In this document: positions 44,012-53,685 of the stretch, piece after piece | Position numbering within the stretch: position 1 is the stretch's first letter | Layout of the letters: every line of letters starts with the position of its first letter | Assembly (NCBI RefSeq): GCF_051956075.1 | Contig: NZ_JBQCGA010000036.1 | Location: 62,001 to 126,000, forward strand | Length of the DNA: 64,000 nt | Source: Asticcacaulis sp051956075 | GTDB lineage: Bacteria > Pseudomonadota > Alphaproteobacteria > Caulobacterales > Caulobacteraceae | Direction of reading: 5' to 3' | Notes under the pieces: model-generated | Databases searched by the model: none | Seen by the model: only the letters and a program-made list of their open reading frames with translations | Told to the model about the DNA's origin: nothing | Made by a program: the position numbers and the translations under genes

Positions 44012-44085
44012 GCGGCGCAGACTACACGCTTGGCTTGCGTGCGGGAAGCGACTATTGAATTATCATACATAAAGGGAGACGCCGC

Positions 44086-46488
44086 GTGTCGCGTAGTTAC
44101 ATATTGTCTTTCACAGCGCTGTGCGGCCTGATGGCGATCCAGGCTCACGGCGAGATTCTGCGCGCGGATGCGCGTCAGCAGCCCGCCGCGCCGATAGCGG
44201 GGCGCCTGCATATGGGGACAAAGGATGGGCCAGACGGTCCGATCACCGTCAATAACCACTATCTGATGAAGAATGGCGCGCCCTGGCTGCCGGTGATGGG
44301 GGAGCTGCATTTTGCGCGGCTTCCCGCAGAGGAATGGGACGCCGAACTGCAGAAGATGAAGGCGGCGGGCGTCGATATCGTTTCGACCTATGTGATGTGG
44401 AATTATCACGAGGAAAAGCCGGGTCAGTATAATTTCAGCGGCGATCGCGACATCCGGCGCTTTCTCGATCTGGCCAGGAAAAACGGTCTTTATGTCGTGC
44501 TGCGGCTGGGGCCATGGGCCCATGCCGAGGTGCGCTATGGCGGCATTCCCGACTGGGTGGTCGCGCAGGTTCCGACGCGATGCAACGATCCGCAGTATCT
44601 GGCCTATGTGCGCGATTACTGGTCGCATCTGGCGCAGCAGACGCGCGGCGAGATGTATAAGGACGGCGGGCCGGTCATCGGCGTGCAGCTCGAGAACGAA
44701 TATAATCTCACCGGACCGGGCAGGGGCGCTGAGCATATCGCCGCGCTGAAACAGATGGCGCAAGACCTTGGCTTCGATGTGCCGCTCTACACGGTGACCG
44801 GCTGGGATGGAACGGTCTATCCGAAGGGCGAGATCCTGCCGGTGCAGGGCGGCTACCCGGACGAGCCATGGGCGGCAAGCGCGAAAATGATGCCGCCGAA
44901 CGAGGTGTACAGTTTTCGTTTCGATGGCCGCGTCAAGGGCAATGCCGGGGCGCAGACGCCTGCGAAGGCGCGCGGAACGGCGACGGAGGATATGGATGCG
45001 ACGCCCTTCCTCGGCGCGGAATTCGCAGGCGGGCTGCCCATCATGTATCGCCGACGCCCGCTTGTTCAGCCGCAGGACATCGCGGCCATGCTGCCGGTCG
45101 AACTCGGGTCAGGGGTCAATCTCTACGGCTACTATATGTTCCACGGCGGACGCAATCCGCAGGGCGACACCCAGCTTGAAGAGAGCGATCTGAATGGCGG
45201 CTATAATGGCCTGCCCATCATCAATTACGATTTTCAGGCGCCTTACGGCCAGTATGGTCAGCCCAATCCGGCTTTGAATCTGATCCGGCCGTGGCATGAC
45301 TTTCTGAATGCGTTTGGCGATCGCCTCGCGCCGATGACGGTCCATCGCCCGCAGGTCGAGCCAAAAGGGCGTGACGATCTCACCACGCCGCGCTGGTCCG
45401 TGCGCAGTCTGGGCGATTCCGGCTTTGTGTTTTTGAGCAACCATGTGCGGCAATACCCGATGGCCGAGCAGAAGGGCGTTCAGTTCCGCGTCGATCTGCC
45501 GTCCGGGCCTCTGACCTTTCCGTCGCAGCCGGTGAGCATCGCCGATGGCGCAGCCTTTGCGTGGCCGTTCAATCTCGATATGGACGAGGTGAAGCTTTTG
45601 TGGGCCAGCGCCCAGCCGCTCACGCGTATCCAGAATGGCAAGACAATTCTCTATGTCTTTGAAGCGCAAGACGGAATTGCGCCTGAGTTCGCGTTTGATC
45701 GGGATGTAGCCGCCTTATCCGGACGCAAAAGCCGGACCGGCGGGCATGTCGTCGTGCGGGATGTCGCGCCGGGTCGCAGCGTCGCCATCCGCGCCGGGAA
45801 GGTTGCGATTCTCGTCCTGTCGTCGAAGGATGCGCAAGGCTTAAGCGTTCTGGATTATCAGGGGCAAAAGCGCCTGATCCTCAGCGACGCCTTAGTCTAT
45901 AGCGATGGCGAACATTTGCGGTTACGTTCGGAAAATCCGCAGTTTTCACTGGGCGTATGGCCGCCGATCGACGTGCCGAAGGCCAGTCTGCCGCTGGCCC
46001 TGGTCAAGACGACGGGCCTGTTCCAGACCTTGCGCGCACAGGCGGCGCCCGTGTCGCCGCAGGTGCGGATCGAAAAGATCCGTGACGCCGGAAGCGTCCC
46101 ACCGCTTATGATCGGCGGCAAGGCTAAGGCGGCTTTGCAGCCCTATCCTGAAATCTATGGTCAAGCGGCGGCGTGGAAAATCAATATTGATTCAAACGCC
46201 CTGTCGGGCGTCGCCGACATGACGCTGGACATCGCCTATAAAGGCGATGTGGCGCGACTGTTCGACGGGCCGGACATGGTCGATGATCAGTTCTGGTACG
46301 GCCCGGACTGGCGCGTGGGCCTTAAGCGGCTGGGCGTAGGGCCGTTTACGCTGAGCGTGTTGCCGCTGCGCGCCGATGCGCCGGTCTATATTGACGACGC
46401 CTATCGTCCGAAGCCGACGGACGGCGCGCAGGTCGCGGATGTCGCTTCGGTGAAGCTGGTCCCGACCTACGCGCTAGACTTGAATTAG
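44086..46488 (+). CDS. GH35-family beta-galactosidase-like enzyme
   Basis: The 800-residue protein has a putative signal peptide (about 1-22). The GH35 TIM barrel shows GELHFARLPAEEWDAELQKM and GVDIVSTYVMWNYHEE, the acid/base Glu205 in GVQLENEYN, and a probable nucleophile Glu312 in FLGAEFAGG. Beta-sandwich domains follow (about 430-800). GH35 enzymes remove beta-galactosyl (sometimes other) residues from oligosaccharides, here probably in the periplasm. The start is GTG 44086, with AGGGAGA upstream. It is divergent from the Crp/Fnr gene. Confidence 0.9.
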   Translation: MSRSYILSFTALCGLMAIQAHGEILRADARQQPAAPIAGRLHMGTKDGPDGPITVNNHYLMKNGAPWLPVMGELHFARLPAEEWDAELQKMKAAGVDIVSTYVMWNYHEEKPGQYNFSGDRDIRRFLDLARKNGLYVVLRLGPWAHAEVRYGGIPDWVVAQVPTRCNDPQYLAYVRDYWSHLAQQTRGEMYKDGGPVIGVQLENEYNLTGPGRGAEHIAALKQMAQDLGFDVPLYTVTGWDGTVYPKGEILPVQGGYPDEPWAASAKMMPPNEVYSFRFDGRVKGNAGAQTPAKARGTATEDMDATPFLGAEFAGGLPIMYRRRPLVQPQDIAAMLPVELGSGVNLYGYYMFHGGRNPQGDTQLEESDLNGGYNGLPIINYDFQAPYGQYGQPNPALNLIRPWHDFLNAFGDRLAPMTVHRPQVEPKGRDDLTTPRWSVRSLGDSGFVFLSNHVRQYPMAEQKGVQFRVDLPSGPLTFPSQPVSIADGAAFAWPFNLDMDEVKLLWASAQPLTRIQNGKTILYVFEAQDGIAPEFAFDRDVAALSGRKSRTGGHVVVRDVAPGRSVAIRAGKVAILVLSSKDAQGLSVLDYQGQKRLILSDALVYSDGEHLRLRSENPQFSLGVWPPIDVPKASLPLALVKTTGLFQTLRAQAAPVSPQVRIEKIRDAGSVPPLMIGGKAKAALQPYPEIYGQAAAWKINIDSNALSGVADMTLDIAYKGDVARLFDGPDMVDDQFWYGPDWRVGLKRLGVGPFTLSVLPLRADAPVYIDDAYRPKPTDGAQVADVASVKLVPTYALDLN

Positions 46489-46526
46489 AGCACTCTGCCC
46501 AGAGGACGCCGTCCAAAGAAGGCTGC

Positions 46527-47312
46527 CTAGAAAACGCTGGCCGTCTGTTCCGGCGACAACTTGTCTTTGCTTTCGCGCAAGGTGACATAGATCGACGCGA
46601 AGAAGACGTACCACAACATGCTCAAAAGCGCGCTGAACAGGCTGAGCAGCAGGATGCCGGGCAGGCCGAAACTGGGTTGCACGCCGCGCATGGCGTCCTG
46701 CACCATGGACGGGATGAAGGGCGCCTCGACAATGCCCTGAACGATCCAGGTCGCAATAATGGCGACGAGGAAGATCAGGAACAGGGTCCAGCGGTGGCCC
46801 TTGGTCAGGCTGAAGGAGCGCTGCACGGCGCCCCACAGGCCAAGGCCCTTTTCGCCGACATAGGCCGGGATCGACACGCAGGCGGCGAGGCCGAACATGA
46901 TTCCCGGCACGATGAACACGACCAGGCCCAGCATGAACAGAATGCCGGTGATGACGAAGATGATAAAGGCGGGAATCATATTGCCGACGGCGTGGCTGAG
47001 AATTTGCCCCATCTGCACCGGCTTGCCGACCGCGCGTACAATGGCGACCTCGGTGACGGAACACACATAGACCATGCTGCACAACCAGATGATCAGCCAG
47101 CCGCCGATCCCGCCGCCGATCGCCATTGGCGTCATACCGGCGACGTGCCGCGTCCAGTTCATGCTGGTGATATTGAAGGCCGAATACATGCCGTATTGCC
47201 AGATGATCTGCGGCAGCGCGATCAGCAGCGCGGTCAGAATCAGAAAGGCGACAAAGTTTTCGGCGACAAGCTTGAAAAAGCGGCTCCAGACCGCTCCGAA
47301 ACTGAATGGCAT
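46527..47312 (-). CDS. Polytopic membrane protein (DUF4013/YciC-like)
   Basis: The 261-residue protein has about six hydrophobic segments (for example FVAFLILTALLIALPQIIW, IPAFIIFVITGILFMLGLVV and WTLFLIFLVAIIATWIVQGI). The pattern of a glycerophosphodiesterase-membrane-domain / YciC-like protein is likely, but there is no catalytic motif. It lies downstream of the tryptophan-halogenase-like gene on the same strand, 158 bases away, and is convergent with GH35. Function unknown. Confidence 0.7.
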   Translation of the reverse strand: MPFSFGAVWSRFFKLVAENFVAFLILTALLIALPQIIWQYGMYSAFNITSMNWTRHVAGMTPMAIGGGIGGWLIIWLCSMVYVCSVTEVAIVRAVGKPVQMGQILSHAVGNMIPAFIIFVITGILFMLGLVVFIVPGIMFGLAACVSIPAYVGEKGLGLWGAVQRSFSLTKGHRWTLFLIFLVAIIATWIVQGIVEAPFIPSMVQDAMRGVQPSFGLPGILLLSLFSALLSMLWYVFFASIYVTLRESKDKLSPEQTASVF

Positions 47313-47470
47313 GTTAACCCCCTGTTGGACGGGCGAACGCTAACCCGGAACGCAGCGTTTGCCAACCGCCTGCAGAGAGCTGTCTGCAGGACTTGAGCGG
47401 CCCGGCGCTCGTCAATGCGCGCCTGGCGGATGGGCGGCTTGCGGTCCGTATAGCCGGATATGGATAAGGT

Positions 47471-49027
47471 TCAGGCGGGCAGAGGGCTCGGCGTAAAGCC
47501 GTGCGCGCGCACCTGCTCGATCAGCTCGCGATTGGAGGGAAGGTCGCGCGCGGCGTAGGCGCCGAAATTCCTGACCCGCTCAAAAACGCGGTCAGCGGCG
47601 GCGACATTGGGGAAGCTTGGGCGCTGCGATTCTATGTCGGTGGCGTAGTCCAGGCCGTAAAGAACGTACTGATAGCTGCATAAGGGGAAGGGATCGATCT
47701 CGCTATTGATGTCATAGCGCGAGGGTGGGCGATGTTTCCACATGTCCAAAAGGTAGGACAGGTGCTCGCTGCGGCTGGACGGATCGGCGTTATCGCGCCA
47801 GAAGGCCTCGTCCCGCTGGCTCAGGCAATAGTGCAGTTTCAGAAAGTTCAAGATGCTCTGGCAACGCGCCTCCATAAGGGCGTTATAGTGCCGTGCGGGC
47901 GTATCGAGCGGGCCGGTTCGCGGCAGGAAATCGACCAGATAGGCTATGGCGATTTCAATCAGCAGGATGCCGGTGGCTTCAAGCGGCTCGAAAAAGCTGC
48001 CGGAAAGCCCGATGGCGCAACAGTTTTTGACCCAGGGCGTGGCGCGGTAGCCGGCGTTAAAGCGAATGAGGCGCGGCTCCATGGATCTGGCCGCCGGGCC
48101 GATATAGGTCTTGATGACATCGACCGCGCGCTCATCGCTGGAGTGCCGCGAAGAATAGACATAGCCTATTCCGCGTCTTTGTCCGAGGCCGATATCCCAG
48201 GTCCAGCCAGCTTCATGCGCCGTCGAAAGGGTATAGCTGGGAATAGGAGAATCCGTGGACTCATACGGCGCCTGCAGGGCGACGGCGCGATCGGTGAATA
48301 GCTGATCGGCGACGCTTTTGAACGGCGCCTCAAGGGCTTCGCCGATCAGCCGGGCGCGAAAGCCGGTGCAGTCGATAAAGAAATCGCCTTCGATTTCGCC
48401 GTGTTCCGCCGTGGTCACGCTTTTGATGGCGCCGTCGGCGCGCAGCGTCACGTCGTCAATCCGGCCCTGCAGATGACGCACCCCCAGCTCGACGGCGCGG
48501 CGCGTCAAAAGCGCGGCGAACCGGGAAGCGTCGAAGTGGTAGGCGTAGTTCAGCCGGTGGCCTAAAGGGCCGTCGGCGAGCGTCTTGGGGGCCCGGTGCG
48601 CGTCCGCCGCCGCGCATTGAAACGCCACGGCTTCGGCGTAAGGCCGACGCGTCGCCTTGTTCTGCAACAGCCAGTAGGGCATGAGCCCTGCGCCCTCGGT
48701 GGGGTAGGGGGCATCGAACGGATGCAGGTAGTGTTGGTGACGGCCGTCTTTTGGCTTGTGCAGCCAGTCGATGAACTTGATGCCCTGCTTATAGCTTGCG
48801 TCGGCCTCCCTCAGAAACTCGGCTTCGTCTATGCCGAGCGTTTGCAGCGTAATGCGCAAGGTGGGAAAGGCGCCTTCGCCGACCCCGACGGTTCCGATGT
48901 CCGGACTTTCAATGAGGGTGATGCGCGGACAGCCGGGTTCTTTACCGAACACCTTGGCCAGATAGGCCGCGGTCAACCATCCCGCAGCGCCGCCGCCGGC
49001 GATCACAATCTCTTTTAGCCGGTCCAT
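47471..49027 (-). CDS. Flavin-dependent tryptophan-halogenase-family protein
   Basis: The 518-residue protein has the dinucleotide motif GGGAAGWLTAAYLA at its start and the catalytic-Lys region SYKQGIKFIDWL. The second signature is AGWTWDIGLGQRRGIGYVYS. Verified halogenases have WxWxIP; here the Pro is Gly, which may change or abolish chlorinating activity. Related proteins are frequent beside TonB receptors in Caulobacterales and Xanthomonadales, where their role is not halogenation of free Trp in most cases. No reductase partner is adjacent. Confidence 0.85.
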   Translation of the reverse strand: MDRLKEIVIAGGGAAGWLTAAYLAKVFGKEPGCPRITLIESPDIGTVGVGEGAFPTLRITLQTLGIDEAEFLREADASYKQGIKFIDWLHKPKDGRHQHYLHPFDAPYPTEGAGLMPYWLLQNKATRRPYAEAVAFQCAAADAHRAPKTLADGPLGHRLNYAYHFDASRFAALLTRRAVELGVRHLQGRIDDVTLRADGAIKSVTTAEHGEIEGDFFIDCTGFRARLIGEALEAPFKSVADQLFTDRAVALQAPYESTDSPIPSYTLSTAHEAGWTWDIGLGQRRGIGYVYSSRHSSDERAVDVIKTYIGPAARSMEPRLIRFNAGYRATPWVKNCCAIGLSGSFFEPLEATGILLIEIAIAYLVDFLPRTGPLDTPARHYNALMEARCQSILNFLKLHYCLSQRDEAFWRDNADPSSRSEHLSYLLDMWKHRPPSRYDINSEIDPFPLCSYQYVLYGLDYATDIESQRPSFPNVAAADRVFERVRNFGAYAARDLPSNRELIEQVRAHGFTPSPLPA

Positions 49028-49201
49028 GCTGGCGATGCTCGTTAGGGTGATGTCGGGACGCTAACATTCCGGGCGAGGGTCGACAAGGCCGGGCATGACA
49101 ACGCGACAGGAGCGCGCCGTTCCGACGTGACCAAAACCTTTGACAGTCCATAGCGTCGGCGTGATCAGGCGACGCGAGGTGAGGCTGACCCGGTTGTCAG
49201 T

Positions 49202-49600
49202 TCAGGCGGCGTCCCGCCCAATCACTTCGATATGGCTGCGAATCCATCCGGCGAAGGCTTCGGCGCCTAACTCACCTTGTCCGGCGACGCTGACCCCAAG
49301 GAAGCAAGCTGTGTCGTCGGCGATCAGCGCATAGCCGTTGAGGTCAAGCAAGAGCTCAATGATCGCCAGAGCCGCGCCCAGATTGTGACTGTAAAAAAGC
49401 CGGTCATGCGCCAGTCCGTATCCGTAGCAGGCCGCAAGAGCGGCTACGTCCGTCGATGCGCTTTTGCTCAACATTTCGGCGCGGGCGTAGAGGAGCCTCA
49501 GCATGGTTTTTTCGCGTAAGCCCGAGAGGCCGCCATGCGTCGCCGCCAATTGCGCCTGAACGGCCTCGATGACGCCATCTTTAATCAGGACCAGAGGCAT
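49202..49600 (-). CDS. Doc/Fic-family toxin-like protein with degenerate active site
   Basis: The 132-residue protein follows the Doc layout: GGLSGLREKTMLRLLYARAE, then YGYGLAHDRLFYSHNLGAAL, and LDLNGYAL. In active Doc proteins the central segment reads HPFVDGNKRTAL. Here it is RLFYSHNLGAAL, so the catalytic His, the Asp, and the Lys/Arg positions are gone. It is the toxin-position gene of a pair with an AbrB-type antitoxin 3 bases upstream. It could be an inactivated toxin or a repurposed regulator. Confidence 0.8.
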   Translation of the reverse strand: MPLVLIKDGVIEAVQAQLAATHGGLSGLREKTMLRLLYARAEMLSKSASTDVAALAACYGYGLAHDRLFYSHNLGAALAIIELLLDLNGYALIADDTACFLGVSVAGQGELGAEAFAGWIRSHIEVIGRDAA

Positions 49601-49602
49601 GG

Positions 49603-49830
49603 CTATTCCGTCTTACCGAGTTCGCGCAAAGCGTTGCGGCGCGACTTCATCAAGGTGCGCGCCGCGTCCATCTGCGCGGCGTAGGTGGGATCGTAAGGGG
49701 AGGCGGAGAACCCATCGGTCGTTTCCGTGACGTACAGGCTGTCGCCCTTGTCCAACCCTAACTTGATCAGAAGCTCGCGCGGCAGGATGACGCCCAGCGA
49801 ATTTCCGATGCGGGTGATCTTCAGTTCCAT
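49603..49830 (-). CDS. AbrB/MazE-family antitoxin
   Basis: I start at ATG 49828-49830 (75 residues), where the fold begins: ELKITRIGNSLGVILPRELL, followed by IKLGLDKGDSLYVTE, the swapped-hairpin AbrB DNA-binding domain. The C-terminal tail (about 40-75) would wrap the toxin. The frame is open further upstream, but nothing there resembles the family. AbrB-Doc pairs are a known type II toxin-antitoxin arrangement; autoregulation by binding its own promoter is expected. Confidence 0.8.
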   Translation of the reverse strand: MELKITRIGNSLGVILPRELLIKLGLDKGDSLYVTETTDGFSASPYDPTYAAQMDAARTLMKSRRNALRELGKTE

Positions 49831-50370
49831 AATCGTGTTTCCAAAGCCAGCTGCCAGGGGTTTCATCATACAGCTTATTACAGATGTATGTACGCAAGGT
49901 TACGCCATCGCTCGACGCAGCCTGGATGCGCATGGATGTGCATTCTTTTCGCGCCGCCAAGCGCTGCGCGCCCAGGCTGTAAAATGAGATCGAGGAGGAC
50001 AGGCGACCGCCTGGCGAGGCGGCGAATATGAGAGATTTTTGCCAAAAAATTTTCAAAATTTGTTCATTACAACGTGTGCGTATTGAAAAGCGGAAAATAT
50101 GGCGCAAAAGAAGCTAAAAGATAATCGAATGTCTCGAAAATGAAATCATAGTGATGTTATTGCATAGTTAAAGTCAATAATGTGGCGAGCATTGTTATAT
50201 CAGACACATTATTTCAAGTTCGGAAATAAATATGTATTAAAACGGCAACAGGTCGTTTGGATACTGAAAAATTTTCAATCTTATGTTTGACGATTCTGTG
50301 ACTTGTATCTTCAGATACGGTTACGGCGGCGCCCTATCTGCGTCGCTAGCGGTACCCCGGAGAAATATTT
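49831..50370. other. AT-rich intergenic region before the large TonB receptor
   Basis: About 540 bases without a supported gene, distinctly more AT-rich than the neighbouring genes from about 50020 to 50310. It holds the promoter of the antitoxin pair (left) and probably a long leader plus promoter of the TonB receptor (right). No riboswitch or clear operator is recognised. Confidence 0.5.
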
Positions 50371-53300
50371 ATGTCCCAAAAACAAAACCCGGCGCGACGC
50401 GCTGGACTTATGAAAACAACAACGCTTTGTGGTGTGGCCATGGCGGGATTGATCCTGCCGACGGCAGGCCTGCTGCTGGCTTCGACGTTTGCGCCAAACG
50501 TCGCTGAAGCGCAGGACTACACCTCCGGCGCCTTGCTCGGCAACGTGAGCGACGCCGCGGGCAAACCGCTTGCGGGCGCGACGGTTACGATGACATCGAC
50601 GGCGCTTGGACAGACGCGCACCTTTACGACCAATGCGTCGGGCGGATTTTCTGCGACGGGTCTGCAGCCTGGCGCCTATGACCTGACCGTGTCGGCCAGC
50701 GGTTACGACGATTACAAGGCCTCCATCAGCGTCGTTATTTCGCAGGAAGTGCGCGTTGACGTCGCCATGCAGGAGACAGGGGTCGCCCAGACTGTCGTCG
50801 TCAAGGGACACCGCATCCGCCAGGATTTTGCGAAGACGACAACGGGTTTGACGGTTGACCTGGCGACGCTGACCGAACAACAGCCGATCGCGCGCAATGT
50901 GACAGCTGTCGCCATGCTGGCCCCCACGGTTGTTATGGGCAATCCTGGCTTTGGCACCGGCGATCGCGCCGTGGCGTCGTTTGGCGGGGGCTCGGTTGCT
51001 GAAAACGCCTATTATATCGATGGTTTGAATATCACCAATCCGGATACCTATGTCGGCAGCGCGCGCGTACCCTTCGATTTCTACAAGACGGTCGAAGTCA
51101 AGACGGGCGGCTATCAGGCGGAGTTCGGTCGCGCCACAGGCGGCGTTCTGAACGCCACGACCAAGTCCGGGACCAACGAGTTCACGTTCGCCGTTCACGG
51201 CAATTATCAGCCGACGAGCCTGCGTTCCGCTCAGCTCGGCACCAATGATTACGTCGGCAAATTCACGAGTGTTAAGAACAATTCCGTTTCTGTTGAAGCC
51301 GGCGGCCCGATCATTAAAGATCACCTGTTCTTCTACGGCCTCTATCAGGTGAACGATTACGAAGCCACCAACGGCGACGCGACGACGGGCACCTACACCG
51401 CAACGAAGAACACCGATCCGTTCCTCGGCCTGAAGCTCGACGGCTATATTACGCCCTCGCAGCATCTGTCCGTGACCTATTTCGATACGACCAACACTGA
51501 CAAATCGGCGCTCTACAATTTCGATGGCTCGTCAGTCGGCGCAGCCAAACCGTCTTCCAATGAAGCGCTGGGCGGTAAGAACTGGGTGGCGAACTATAAT
51601 GGCAAGGTTACAGACTGGTTCTCTGTGTCCGCCGCCATCGGCGATATGAAGGATCAGGACAATGTCGTGCCGTCCGACATTACTGATTATTATGTGCGCT
51701 CTTACGACACCAGCAACAAGCCAAGCACGATCTCAAAGGGCCAGGGTTCGCCTAGCTATAACTACGACCAAATGGAGCGTAAATTCTGGCGGGCCGACGG
51801 CGATATTCGTTTCGATGCTCTCGGACACCATCATATCCGTTTCGGGCTCGATCATGAGAAGAATTCGGAGCTGAAGACCACCAACCTGGTTGGCGGCGTG
51901 CCGGCGCAATATCGCTATAAGTACGTCAAGAACAACAATGGCGATGTCAATCAGATGCTCGAAATCGTCTACGAGCACCTCGGCGGCAATGTCTCGTCGG
52001 AAAATCAGGCCGGCTACATCCAGGATTCCTGGGACGTCACCCCGGATCTCAATCTGCAGATCGGCGTTCGCGACGACAACTTCAAGCAGTTCAACCTGTC
52101 TGGCCAGCAGTATATGAACCTGAAGAACAACATCGCGCCGCGCCTGGGCTTCTCCTGGGATCCTACGGGCGAGGGCCAGTGGAAGATCTTCGGTTCGTTA
52201 GGTTCAAACTATATTCCGCCAGCGATGAACCTTGGTTTCCGCGGAAAGGATCTTTATTACGCTGAGTACTTCTACGCGCCGACCGGCGGTTGGGTCATCG
52301 ATCCCACCACGGGCCTGCCGGCGAGCGTGGGCGCAGCGGCGACGGACATTCCGAACTTCTCGAGCGCCTGTCCGACGTCCAGCCTTGCCTCGGCGCCTGG
52401 CTTTAACAGCGCGAACGCCGCGGCCGGAACGCCGGGTTGTGTTGTTTATGGCAATGGCACCCAGGAAGGCGCGACGTCCAAGACTTCGGTCAATCTTAAG
52501 GCCACGCGTTCGGACGAAGCCATACTGGGCGTCAATTACAAGTTTGACGACCTGTGGAGCGGCGGCGTAACCCTCACTCAGCGGTCTTTGAAGAACATCT
52601 CCGAAGACTCCGACTTCAACGACGCCATCATCTCCTATCTCAACGCCAATGGTCTGGATTCGTCGCAATGGCAGGGCGGCTCCAGCTACTATGTCTGGAA
52701 CGCAGGCGATCATGATGTCACCGTACAGCTGAAAAATCTGCTGCCGGGCGAAACCACGCCGCGCACCGTTACGCTAACGGCCGCCCAGCTTGGCCACTAC
52801 CTTAACCCCAAGCGCGAATATCTATCGGCCGTATTCGACTTTAAACGCGCGTTTGACGGCAAGTGGGGTCTTCAAGGCTCCTACACCTGGTCGCGTCTGT
52901 CCGGCAACTATTCGGGCACGGTTACCGAATATGGCAACACGGTCCAGACCGACGCTGGCGCGACATACGCCTGGGATTCGCCTGGCATGGAAGACAATGC
53001 GGGCGGCATCCTGCCGGGCGATCGCACCCATACGTTCAAACTCTGGGGTTCGTATGCGTTCAACCCGTCGTTCCTGATGGGCGTGAACCTGCTGGTTCAG
53101 TCGCCGGAGCACTTCTCCTGCCTCGGCCTGAACCCGAACGATCCTTACTCGTACGGCTATGGCGATGTGACCCTCTACTGTGGCGGAAAGGCGCAAAAGC
53201 AAGGCGGCGGCCTGAAATCCGACTGGACCAAGAATGTCGACCTGTCGTTCCGTTACACCGTGCCTCAGAAATATTCGATCGCAGCCGGCAAGCTGGTTCT

Positions 53301-53460
53301 GCGCGCGGATATCTTCAACCTGTTCGACACCCACTCGGTGCTGACGCGTTATGTCACCTATGACGGATCCTTTATCGGTCAGGTGGACAGCCAATACGGT
53401 AATCCGACCGCCTACAATACGCCGCGCTATATGCGTCTCGGGTTCGACCTGAGCTACTAA
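50371..53460 (+). CDS. TonB-dependent receptor with carboxypeptidase-regulatory-like N-terminal domain
   Basis: The 1029-residue outer-membrane protein has a signal peptide (about 1-47) and a CarboxypepD_reg-like beta-sandwich (about 52-125, GALLGNVSDAAGKPLAGATV). A plug follows (about 140-260; YYIDGLNITNPDTYVGSARV, VEVKTGGYQAEFGRATGGVL), then a long barrel ending with aromatic residues (LGFDLSY). This OAR-like or Oar/SusC-like type is not the STN transducer form. Substrate unknown; peptide or glycan uptake is typical. CGGAG lies before ATG 50371. Confidence 0.9.
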   Translation: MSQKQNPARRAGLMKTTTLCGVAMAGLILPTAGLLLASTFAPNVAEAQDYTSGALLGNVSDAAGKPLAGATVTMTSTALGQTRTFTTNASGGFSATGLQPGAYDLTVSASGYDDYKASISVVISQEVRVDVAMQETGVAQTVVVKGHRIRQDFAKTTTGLTVDLATLTEQQPIARNVTAVAMLAPTVVMGNPGFGTGDRAVASFGGGSVAENAYYIDGLNITNPDTYVGSARVPFDFYKTVEVKTGGYQAEFGRATGGVLNATTKSGTNEFTFAVHGNYQPTSLRSAQLGTNDYVGKFTSVKNNSVSVEAGGPIIKDHLFFYGLYQVNDYEATNGDATTGTYTATKNTDPFLGLKLDGYITPSQHLSVTYFDTTNTDKSALYNFDGSSVGAAKPSSNEALGGKNWVANYNGKVTDWFSVSAAIGDMKDQDNVVPSDITDYYVRSYDTSNKPSTISKGQGSPSYNYDQMERKFWRADGDIRFDALGHHHIRFGLDHEKNSELKTTNLVGGVPAQYRYKYVKNNNGDVNQMLEIVYEHLGGNVSSENQAGYIQDSWDVTPDLNLQIGVRDDNFKQFNLSGQQYMNLKNNIAPRLGFSWDPTGEGQWKIFGSLGSNYIPPAMNLGFRGKDLYYAEYFYAPTGGWVIDPTTGLPASVGAAATDIPNFSSACPTSSLASAPGFNSANAAAGTPGCVVYGNGTQEGATSKTSVNLKATRSDEAILGVNYKFDDLWSGGVTLTQRSLKNISEDSDFNDAIISYLNANGLDSSQWQGGSSYYVWNAGDHDVTVQLKNLLPGETTPRTVTLTAAQLGHYLNPKREYLSAVFDFKRAFDGKWGLQGSYTWSRLSGNYSGTVTEYGNTVQTDAGATYAWDSPGMEDNAGGILPGDRTHTFKLWGSYAFNPSFLMGVNLLVQSPEHFSCLGLNPNDPYSYGYGDVTLYCGGKAQKQGGGLKSDWTKNVDLSFRYTVPQKYSIAAGKLVLRADIFNLFDTHSVLTRYVTYDGSFIGQVDSQYGNPTAYNTPRYMRLGFDLSY

Positions 53461-53521
53461 GCACGGACGGCTTTTACTTGGCCGAGGCTTTCCTCTCCGG
53501 GTTGCTGCGGGTCAGGTAAAA

Positions 53522-53560
53522 AAAGGGAAGGGCGTTGGCGCGCCCTTCCCACCTTTTATT
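53522..53560 (+). terminator. Intrinsic terminator, copy 1 of a duplicated hairpin
   Basis: Arms GGGAAGGGCG (53525-53534) and CGCCCTTCCC (53541-53550) pair perfectly around TTGGCG. An A run precedes it and a T-rich tail (ccttttattt) follows, so it can work on both strands. It terminates the TonB receptor transcript. The same 34 bases recur at 59904-59937. Confidence 0.88.
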
Positions 53561-53619
53561 TCCTGCGCAGGTTGAGGATTGGGTTCTCGGATCTTATCCT
53601 TATGGCGCGGACCCGACAT

Positions 53620-53652
53620 AAAAAAGCGCCTGATCCTTAAAGGATCAGGCGC
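53620..53652 (-). terminator. Intrinsic terminator of the DUF2059 gene
   Basis: GCGCCTGATCCTT (53626-53638) and AAGGATCAGGCGC (53640-53652) pair perfectly over 13 bases. On the minus strand the stem is followed by a T run (complement of 53620-53625). It sits 34 bases after the DUF2059 stop. Confidence 0.9.
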
Positions 53653-53685
53653 GTTTGGTTTCGGCGCGTCAGATGGGGCCCGCGC

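Noticed and set aside
47369..47390. Inverted repeat CCTGCAGA/TCTGCAGG after the halogenase-like gene
   Set aside because: Eight base pairs, no T tail and no neighbouring promoter feature; could be chance.
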